NCBI RefSeq assembly: GCF_035581345.1
Contig: NZ_CP141608.1
Span: 4,184,501 to 4,248,500, forward strand
Source: Pseudomonas sp. JQ170C
Lineage (GTDB): Bacteria > Pseudomonadota > Gammaproteobacteria > Pseudomonadales > Pseudomonadaceae
DNA length: 64,000 nt
Direction: 5' to 3'
Shown here: one piece after another, positions 58,601 to 64,000 of the stretch
Layout: each line of letters starts with the position of its first letter
Position numbering within the stretch: the first letter of the stretch is position 1
Made by a program: the position numbers and the translations under genes
The notes under the pieces: model-generated
Databases searched by the model: none
What the model saw: the letters and a program-made list of their open reading frames with translations, nothing else
Told to the model about the DNA's origin: nothing

Positions 58601-59292
58601 AGCTACCGCACCGCAGTGCCGACAACGGCCTGGAGGGGCTGGATCTCTGGCGGCAGGAGCTTTTCGATGTGTTGATCGTCGATTGCAACATGCCCCACAT
58701 GAACGGCTATCAATTTGCCCAGGCCGTCCGTGCGCACGAACAGGAAGCGGGCTTGCCGCCTTGCACGATCCTTGGCTATACCGCCAACGCCCAACTGGAG
58801 GTGCGTGAGCGCTGCCACCAGGCGGGCATGGATGATTGCCTGCTCAAACCCATCAGCCTCAAGGCTCTGGGCATGCGCCTGGCCAAAGCCCACCCCCTGC
58901 CACCTCGCCCGACGCCTGCACCGCTGTTCGATCTGGACGCCCTGGAACCGGTTGTCGGCGATAGTGCTGCCGACCTGCAAAGACTGCTGGAAAAACTGCA
59001 CTGCAACTTTGCCAAGGACCGGACCAGCCTTGAAGAACTCGACCCGAGCCATCAAGCCGAACAGTTGATGAACGAGGCACACCGGATGCTTGGGGCGGCG
59101 CGGATCATCCAGGCAGACACGCTGATCAATGCCTGCGAACAACTGGAGTCTGCTTGCGAAGCCAAACTGCCCACCGCTACGCTTGAACAACTTCAGCAAC
59201 AGCTACTGATAGCCACAACAGCTGTAGAGTCGGCGCTGGAACAGCACTTGCTCGAAAACTTCTCAAGCGAAGCGACGGCAAAAACCGGATAA
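55642..59292 (+). CDS. BvgS-like hybrid sensor kinase
   Basis: A 1216-aa multi-domain kinase. Order: signal peptide (1-27), two tandem periplasmic SBP_bac_3 Venus-flytrap domains (about 50-270 and 300-520), a membrane segment (about 540-560, LILQVILCTSLLLLISLAW), PAS (about 580-690), HisKA with phosphorylated His near 722 (TISHEIRTPMNAIL), HATPase (DSGIGI, GTGLGLAI), receiver (VLVVDDHPAN, Asp near 1013 in LIVDCNMPHMNG) and C-terminal Hpt (His near 1145 in EAHRMLGAAR). A full phosphorelay ending at the adjacent regulator. The ligand is unknown, although flytrap domains commonly bind amino acids. ATG at 55642 has GAGG upstream. Confidence 0.93.
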   Translation: MRSCRLSRCLLSVLASLLMGLAVHADETQPVSYNLLSRTPPVPFSLALDAAQRQWINQKEALVLGTSAPDYPPFDMTASGRDYEGLTADYAGILSSTLGLPIRVRRFANRQEAVRALVQGKIDLLGSANGFEAATPGVVLSRPYAVDQPVLVTREDENRPLDTGLANLRLSMVYHYLPLNEIRANYPEARIQTYPSYQNALNAVAFDQADVFLGDTISTHYMINQGHLQNVKMANFGKHEPEGFSFAVQQNNHELLKLINATLENVSSNTREAIFKRWSVGSDVLLTDRKLQLSLCEERWLSKHPVVRVVVNETAAPLTFFDSNGNFRGIAADLLELIRLRTGLRFEVQRASGVSDMIERLNNNQADVIAAIAPNTHASNLTISRPYLENSYVMMTRQGPDQPGSVAQLKNRRVALVRGSSLAETLYKQAPGVQLVETESTNNAVSLLTNGHVDAVVTALITANFSLASHPGLTIRATVGAEPATFSMATAGTVPELASILDKALLSIAPEELGVINSRWRGYRTETDAYWHKYQNLILQVILCTSLLLLISLAWNARMRRQIKQRKAVERALSDQLEFMRALLNGTPHPMYVRDREGMLQSCNDSYLEAVELQLDEVLGKGIEDGVLSDFNFAGQMQSDYQKVINEGVPLIVDRPLLLKGKELTIYHWILPYRDSLGEVQGIIGGWIDISERRQLVQDLRLAKQQADDANRAKSTFLATISHEIRTPMNAILGMLELTLEKAGQGHLDRSAVEVAYNSAKDLLALIGDILDIARIEAGHLTLAPEQVNLVDLVESVGRVFDGVARQKNIRLLLEIAPAAHCNVLLDPLRFKQILSNLVSNAIKFTEQGQVIMDLALETDNASGAQRLELTVQDSGIGIREQDQHRLFLPFAQADPDSELARSGTGLGLAISRDLCHIMGGSLTLHSVYGEGTRAHISIPLNGTASDPDTPAPDPEPCAAVSGLKVLVVDDHPANLLLITQQLNYLELPHRSADNGLEGLDLWRQELFDVLIVDCNMPHMNGYQFAQAVRAHEQEAGLPPCTILGYTANAQLEVRERCHQAGMDDCLLKPISLKALGMRLAKAHPLPPRPTPAPLFDLDALEPVVGDSAADLQRLLEKLHCNFAKDRTSLEELDPSHQAEQLMNEAHRMLGAARIIQADTLINACEQLESACEAKLPTATLEQLQQQLLIATTAVESALEQHLLENFSSEATAKTG

Positions 59293-59324
59293 AAAAACGG
59301 CGGCCACTGGGGCCGCCGTTTTTA
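59291..59324. terminator. Bidirectional terminator after the BvgS-like gene
   Basis: AACGGCGGCC (59296-59305) pairs perfectly with GGCCGCCGTT (59311-59320), with A tract before and T tract after. Confidence 0.95.
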
Positions 59325-59331
59325 TCAGGCA

Positions 59332-59676
59332 TCAGGCAACCGGATTGATCGGCTTTTCCGGATACCAGGCGTCCAGCAGCGGGCTGACTTCGATTTTGGT
59401 CAGTTCGTTGCGACCTTTGAGCCAGCTTTCAACAGCAGCGCGCTGTTCTTCGCTGACCGAGCCACGCGCAGCCTTGCAGACCAGACCGAAGTCATCGCCG
59501 CCAACGTAGTCCAGACCATTGGCATCCATGGCTTCATCGAGGAAAGCATCGAGGAAGGCATCAACGGCTTCGTCGGACAGATCTTCCTTGAACTCCAGGT
59601 TCAGCTCAAAACCCAGCTCCTGGAATTCATCCACGCAGAGTTTTTTGCGCAGACGGCGGGAACGGTTAGTGGCCAT
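59332..59676 (-). CDS. yggL: YggL family 50S ribosome-binding protein
   Basis: A 114-aa YggL/DUF469 protein. The basic N terminus MATNRSRRLRKKLCVDEFQELGFELNLEF is the family signature, followed by a very acidic middle. In Pseudomonas YggL has been reported to bind the large ribosomal subunit. Start 59676 has GAGGA upstream. Divergent from dacB. Single gene. Confidence 0.92.
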   Translation of the reverse strand: MATNRSRRLRKKLCVDEFQELGFELNLEFKEDLSDEAVDAFLDAFLDEAMDANGLDYVGGDDFGLVCKAARGSVSEEQRAAVESWLKGRNELTKIEVSPLLDAWYPEKPINPVA

Positions 59677-59879
59677 GAAACAATCCTCTTGAGTATTAAC
59701 GCGCGGCACTTTACCAGTTTCGCCGCAAGGTTGCCGGAATAAAAGCCGATAAGCCGCCCTTTTGCACTGCCCCATCGCCCCCCGCCTTGGGGCATAATGC
59801 GCGCTATATTTTTTCTAACCGGGGCCTTCACCTTTTCTCGCTCCGACATTCTCCCCTCGCTCGCAGGGTTTTATTGCAC

Positions 59880-61346
59880 ATGATCAAATCTCTTCGCCCT
59901 TTTCTCCTCGCCGGCCTGTTGCTGCCAGTAGCGCTCTCCACTCAAGCGGCCGCGATCAACACCACCCTTTCACCGAAAGTCCAGCAAGCGCTTAAAACCA
60001 ACAAGCTGCAGGATTCGGCGTTATCGCTGGTAATGCTGCCATTGAACGGCCCGGGCACTCCCACCGTGTTCAATGCCGATGTATCGGTCAATCCGGCCTC
60101 GACCATGAAGTTGGTCACCACCTACGCCGCTCTGGAGCTGCTCGGCCCGACCCATCAATGGAAAACCGAGTTCTACAGCGATGGCCCGCTGCGTAACGGC
60201 ACTTTGCAAGGCAATCTCTATCTCAAGGGCGGCGGCGATCCGAAGCTGAACATGGAAAAGCTCTGGCTATTGATGCGCGACCTGCGTGCCAATGGCGTGC
60301 AAACCATCAGTGGTGATCTGGTGCTGGACCGCAGCCATTTCGTCCAGCCCGTACTCCCGCACTTCAATGACGATGGTGGCGACGTAAACAAACCCTTTCT
60401 GGTCAAGCCCGACTCGTTGCTGATCAACCTCAAGGCCCTGCGCTTCGTGGCCCGCAACGACGGCGGCAAGGTACTGGTGTCCGTCGAACCGCCGATCGCC
60501 ACGATCCGCATCGACAACCAGGTCAAAGCGGTCAACAGCAAGCAGTGCAGCGGCGATGTACGCTACAACCCGGTGACCCAGGCCGATGGCAGTGTCAGCG
60601 TGACCGTCAGCGGCCAGCTGGGTGATGGCTGCAACTCGCAAACCTACCTGTCGCTGCTCGACCACCCGACCTATGCTGCTGGCGCAGTACGGGCGATCTG
60701 GAGCGAACTGGGCGGCACCATCCAGGGTCGCGACCGCATCGACGCCGTGCCGAAGAGCGCTCGTCTGCTGGCCCGCGCCTTCTCGCCCGATCTGGTCGAG
60801 ATCATCCGCGACATCAACAAATACAGTAACAACACCATGGCCCAGCAACTGTTCCTGAGCCTGGGTGCGCGGTTCCGTACCGACGCCGACGGCGATGATG
60901 CCCGCGCCGCACAGCGCGTGGTGCGCCAGTGGCTGGCGAAAAAGGGCATTACCGCCCCGCACCTGATCATGGAAAACGGCTCCGGGCTGTCCCGCGCCGA
61001 ACGGGTGAGCACCCGGGAAATGGCCGCCCTGCTGCAAGCCGCCTGGAAGAGCCCCTATGCCGCCGAGTTCATCAGCTCGATGCCGCTGGTAGGTATGGAC
61101 GGCACCATGCGCAAGCGCCTCAAGCGCACCGCCATGACCGGTGAAGCGCATATCAAGACCGGTACCCTCAACACGGTGCGCGCCATCGCCGGCTTCAGCC
61201 GCGACAGCAACGGCAACACCTGGGCCGTGGCGGCGATCCTCAACGACCCTAAACCCTGGGGCGCCTCGGCCGTGCTCGATCAGGTACTGCTGGACCTGTA
61301 CCGCCAGCCAAAACTGGTCAATAGCACCGCAGCCGTCCAACCCTGA
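59880..61346 (+). CDS. dacB: D-alanyl-D-alanine carboxypeptidase/endopeptidase PBP4
   Basis: A 488-aa family S13 penicillin-binding protein. The signal peptide is residues 1-24 (IKSLRPFLLAGLLLPVALSTQAAA). The active site is SxxK at S74 (NPASTMKLV), SxN in KYSNNTMAQQL, and KTG in HIKTGTLNTVR. It trims pentapeptides and cuts 4-3 crosslinks in the periplasm; loss of dacB is a known route to AmpC derepression in P. aeruginosa, linking it functionally to nagZ in this window. ATG at 59880 begins the signal peptide; the ribosome site is weak. Confidence 0.96.
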   Translation: MIKSLRPFLLAGLLLPVALSTQAAAINTTLSPKVQQALKTNKLQDSALSLVMLPLNGPGTPTVFNADVSVNPASTMKLVTTYAALELLGPTHQWKTEFYSDGPLRNGTLQGNLYLKGGGDPKLNMEKLWLLMRDLRANGVQTISGDLVLDRSHFVQPVLPHFNDDGGDVNKPFLVKPDSLLINLKALRFVARNDGGKVLVSVEPPIATIRIDNQVKAVNSKQCSGDVRYNPVTQADGSVSVTVSGQLGDGCNSQTYLSLLDHPTYAAGAVRAIWSELGGTIQGRDRIDAVPKSARLLARAFSPDLVEIIRDINKYSNNTMAQQLFLSLGARFRTDADGDDARAAQRVVRQWLAKKGITAPHLIMENGSGLSRAERVSTREMAALLQAAWKSPYAAEFISSMPLVGMDGTMRKRLKRTAMTGEAHIKTGTLNTVRAIAGFSRDSNGNTWAVAAILNDPKPWGASAVLDQVLLDLYRQPKLVNSTAAVQP

Positions 61347-61355
61347 TGTGACGGC

Positions 61356-63752
61356 TCAGGGCAGCTCGGCCTCGACCCGGTCGCGGCCGCCCTGCTTGGC
61401 CGCGTACACCCCGGAGTCGGCGCGCAGCAGCAAGGCATCGGCGCCCTCGCCTGGGCGCCAGCCGGCCACGCCGAAGCTGGCCGTGACAATCCCCACCCCC
61501 TCTACCGGCACACTGCGCAGCCCCTGCCACAGCTCCATGGCCAGCGAATGCGCCTGGGCGACATTGCTGCCCGGACACAACACCATGAACTCTTCGCCAC
61601 CCAGGCGACAGAACACATCAGTGCGCCGCAGCCGGTGGCTGATACGCTGGCACAAGCTGCGCAGCACATGGTCGCCCACCGCGTGGCCGAACTGATCGTT
61701 GATCCGTTTGAAATGATCAATGTCCAGCATGATGACGGCCAGGTCCTGCTGGTCGCGATGGGCACGCTCCAGTTCCGTCTTCAGCCGCTCCTGGAAATAG
61801 CGTCGATTGTGGATGCCGGTCAAGGCGTCCGTCACCGACAACGCCCGCAGCTCTTCCTCGACCCGCTTGAGATCGGATATATCCGTGACATAGCCGTGCC
61901 AGAGCGTCCCGCCATCATCCATCGGTTCCGGGGTTGCCTCCCCCCTGACCCAGCGCAACCCGGCCAAGGGCAACAACACCCGGTACTCTTCGCGCCAGGG
62001 CGTCAGGTGCTCGGCCGAGTAGCGGATCGACGTACGTACCCGCCCCAGGTCATCCGGATGAATACGATCAAACACCGCCGTAGCATCCAGGCGCAGCAGG
62101 CCGGGTTCGATTTCGTAGATGTCCCGCAGCCCTTCGCTGGCATAGCTGAAGCACGAGCTGCCATCCGGGCGCAGACTGAACTGATAAATACCGCCGGGCA
62201 CCTCGGCACTGAGCTTGTCGAGCAATCGGTCACGGGCCGCCAGGGCGTCATGGATACGTTTGCGCTCGGTGACATCAATGCAAATCGCCAGGTGCCCCAC
62301 CCACAGGCCATGCTCGTCCAGCACCGCCGTCACCAGCATGTTGGCCAGCAAGTGGCTGCCGTCCTTGCGCTGCAGGGTCCATTCACCCGGCTCGCTGCCG
62401 CCTTCCTGGATAGTTTCGGCGAACATCGCCTGGGCCAGGGTGACCTCGCGGCCATAACGCACGCTCAAGGCCCTGGCCCGCTGCTGCAACTCCTCGGGCG
62501 ACACCAGGGCTTCCAAGGTCAGGCTGCCCACGGCCTCAGCGCTGGTGTAGCCGAGCATGCGTTCGGCGCCGGCGTTGAAGGTGCTGATCACCCCGCGCAG
62601 GCTGGTGGCGATGATCGCAACCTGGGTCGCAGCATCCAGCACACTGCGCAATTGATTGTGGGTGTTGCGCAAGGACTGTTCGCTGACGCGCAACTCGCCC
62701 GTACGCTGCTCGACCAGGGTCAGGGCGCGCTGACGCTGGCTGAACAGACTGAACAGCAAGGCACTGAGCATCAGGCTGAGCAATCCACCGAGAAAAGCCA
62801 CTGCGGGCACCGCCGACGACCGATTGGCCTGCATGAACGCCTGGCTGGGGCGTATATCCAGTTGATAGTCGTGGTCCGCCAGATGCAGCAGATGGCTGGC
62901 AGCCAGCGCTGTCGTTGCGCTCTGGTTGCCTGACTGGAACAGCACCTCATGCTGGGTGTCCGGCCCGGTCAAGTCGCGGATGCGTACCACCAGATTGTCC
63001 TGGGCGGCGTTTGGCAGCCCTTCGGCCATCAGTTGGCGCATGCTGATGATCGCCATGACATAGCCTTGCGGCTCTCGCGCAAGCTGCTGGGCCGCGAACA
63101 CCGGGGCCGCCATCAGTACGCCACGGGCGTAAGCCGGGTCGACATCGGTTAGCGTCAGTGGCGCCGACACAGCCATGCTGCCCGGTTTCGAGGCACGCTG
63201 CAGCGTATCCTGGCGCAGGGCCTGGGAAAGCAGATCCAGGCCAAACGGCTGACGTTGCCAGGCCAGGGCCTGAGTAAACAAGACGGGGTAGTAATAGGGC
63301 CGCTCAGGGGAAGCCAGCACGGCACCGCTGTCGGTCAGTTGAAGGATTTCATAGCGCATGCCCAACATCTTGCTGGCGCGCTGCTCGAAATCGTGGCGCT
63401 GCGCTGCAAGCACACGGGGCGCCCACGAATAGGCCTGGGTGCGATGCAACAACGGCCGTGCATAACCGTTGAACTCTTCCAGGGTGATCTCGTTGGCAAA
63501 AACGAAGAACCGGCGCAGGCCATCCAGGCGCTGCACCTGATCCTCGAAGCGTTCTTCGATACGGCTGTAGCGCTCACTGGCGAGCAACTCGAAGCGTTGG
63601 CGCAACTGCTGCTGGTACAACTCGTGAGTGGCCAGCGCCAGTAACGCAGTCAACAACCCCCCGGCCACCAGCGCCACAAGGGCAACCAGCCAGGCAGACA
63701 CTTCTTCGCTGACAAAGCCGAGCATTTTTGGACGAACGCCATGCATCGACAT
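61356..63752 (-). CDS. Membrane diguanylate cyclase with CHASE, PAS and GGDEF domains
   Basis: A 798-aa sensor. An N-terminal membrane segment (AWLVALVALVAGGLLTALLAL), a CHASE-type periplasmic domain (about 60-300: FVFANEITLEEFNGYARPLLHRTQAYSWAPRV), a second membrane segment (AVAFLGGLLSLMLSALLFSLFS), two PAS regions (about 375-500 and 510-635), and a GGDEF domain (about 640-798). The active-site loop is intact (CRLGGEEFMVL), so it should make cyclic di-GMP. No EAL domain and no RxxD inhibitory site seen before the GGEEF. Three in-frame start options exist (63761 GTG, 63752 ATG, 63746 ATG); 63752 is used. Confidence 0.92.
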   Translation of the reverse strand: MSMHGVRPKMLGFVSEEVSAWLVALVALVAGGLLTALLALATHELYQQQLRQRFELLASERYSRIEERFEDQVQRLDGLRRFFVFANEITLEEFNGYARPLLHRTQAYSWAPRVLAAQRHDFEQRASKMLGMRYEILQLTDSGAVLASPERPYYYPVLFTQALAWQRQPFGLDLLSQALRQDTLQRASKPGSMAVSAPLTLTDVDPAYARGVLMAAPVFAAQQLAREPQGYVMAIISMRQLMAEGLPNAAQDNLVVRIRDLTGPDTQHEVLFQSGNQSATTALAASHLLHLADHDYQLDIRPSQAFMQANRSSAVPAVAFLGGLLSLMLSALLFSLFSQRQRALTLVEQRTGELRVSEQSLRNTHNQLRSVLDAATQVAIIATSLRGVISTFNAGAERMLGYTSAEAVGSLTLEALVSPEELQQRARALSVRYGREVTLAQAMFAETIQEGGSEPGEWTLQRKDGSHLLANMLVTAVLDEHGLWVGHLAICIDVTERKRIHDALAARDRLLDKLSAEVPGGIYQFSLRPDGSSCFSYASEGLRDIYEIEPGLLRLDATAVFDRIHPDDLGRVRTSIRYSAEHLTPWREEYRVLLPLAGLRWVRGEATPEPMDDGGTLWHGYVTDISDLKRVEEELRALSVTDALTGIHNRRYFQERLKTELERAHRDQQDLAVIMLDIDHFKRINDQFGHAVGDHVLRSLCQRISHRLRRTDVFCRLGGEEFMVLCPGSNVAQAHSLAMELWQGLRSVPVEGVGIVTASFGVAGWRPGEGADALLLRADSGVYAAKQGGRDRVEAELP

Positions 63753-63782
63753 AGACAACACTCATAACGCCAGCATGCAGCG

Positions 63783-63844
63783 TTTCCCGGACCCACCTTC
63801 AGTTATAGCCATTAGCCATTAATGAAGCAATCAGGTCCGGGAAA
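63783..63844. promoter_or_regulatory. Promoter region of the diguanylate cyclase gene inside an inverted repeat
   Basis: On the minus strand a -35 TTGCTT (63830-63825) and -10 TATAAC (63807-63802), 17 bases apart, lie between perfect 11-base arms TTTCCCGGACC (63783-63793) and GGTCCGGGAAA (63834-63844). The outer stem could also terminate rlmL transcription, since rlmL ends just upstream. Confidence 0.5.
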
Positions 63845-63852
63845 GATCCTGC

Positions 63853-64000
63853 TCAGCGTGCCTGGATGCGCCAGGCCCGATGGATCTTGGTGTTGCGAGC
63901 GAAGTCCGGGTCCAGGGTCTGGGCCGTGATCTCCTCCACCGCATAACGCTCGGCCAGGTGCTCGTCGAGCTGGAACTTGCGGAAGTTGTTGGAGAAGTAC
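63853..64000 (-). CDS. rlmL: RlmL (RlmKL) rRNA methyltransferase, C-terminal end only
   Basis: The last 48 residues before a TGA at 63853-63855. The sequence contains [29 protein letters not shown] and KIHRAWRI, matching the C terminus of the bifunctional RlmKL (FSNN...F.LD...EIT..T...DF.RN..IH..W.I). In full, the enzyme methylates G2445 and G2069 of 23S rRNA. The 5' part lies beyond the window. Confidence 0.85.
   Translation of the reverse strand, partial: YFSNNFRKFQLDEHLAERYAVEEITAQTLDPDFARNTKIHRAWRIQAR

Overview
The window looks like chromosomal backbone of a Pseudomonas of the P. putida type. The pointers are the high G+C bias at third codon positions, palindromic REP elements of the P. 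putida kind between genes, and a gene order (csiV, helicase, nagZ, psrA, lexA-sulA, topA, fadBA, uup, slt, cheV, moaB/moeA, pdxB, rlmM, acnA, aer) that I recall from that group. I see no phage, transposon, integron or CRISPR array. Every recognised enzyme appears intact. The sequence is cut at the right edge inside rlmL.

Layout. 1-8.6 kb: csiV, a SWIM/SNF2 helicase, nagZ with a leaderless L,D-transpeptidase, the fatty-acid sensor psrA, and the SOS pair lexA-sulA behind two LexA boxes. 8.6-15 kb: topA, then fadBA for beta-oxidation, with a degenerate PsrA-like site upstream. 15-26 kb: a GGA-rich intergenic transcription unit (possible Rsm-type small RNA or micro-ORF), uspA, the ABC-F protein uup, lytic transglycosylase slt, a MOSC protein, cheV, a degenerate Hpt-like protein, a NarX/DegS-type two-component pair and a lipid kinase. 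26-36 kb: a glycosyltransferase, moeA/moaB, two small envelope proteins flanking tRNA-Pro(CGG), a malate:quinone oxidoreductase that carries a lipoprotein signal, a chemoreceptor and an MsbA-like exporter. 36-48 kb: pdxB, a MATE pump, TusA, rlmM, acnA, a CPBP protease, an Aer-type receptor, a RluA-family synthase and a small gene with a near-consensus LexA box. 48-64 kb: an M15 peptidase, a thioredoxin-fold protein, a Kef-type antiporter, an Amt transporter, a YqjD/YqjE cluster beside dgt, a BvgAS-like phosphorelay, yggL, dacB, a diguanylate cyclase and the end of rlmL.

How the genes connect. Three regulatory themes can be read from the DNA. The SOS response covers lexA, sulA and the uncharacterised 103-aa gene at 47.4 kb. 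Fatty-acid sensing by PsrA has a clear autoregulatory operator and a weaker candidate at fadBA. The flagellar sigma factor FliA has matching promoter signatures ahead of cheV and the aer-like receptor. Peptidoglycan turnover recurs (csiV, nagZ, L,D-transpeptidase, slt, M15 peptidase, dacB). The points most worth testing are the LexA-controlled 103-aa gene, the GGA-rich unit next to fadB with a GacA-box-like palindrome upstream, and the lipoprotein form of Mqo.
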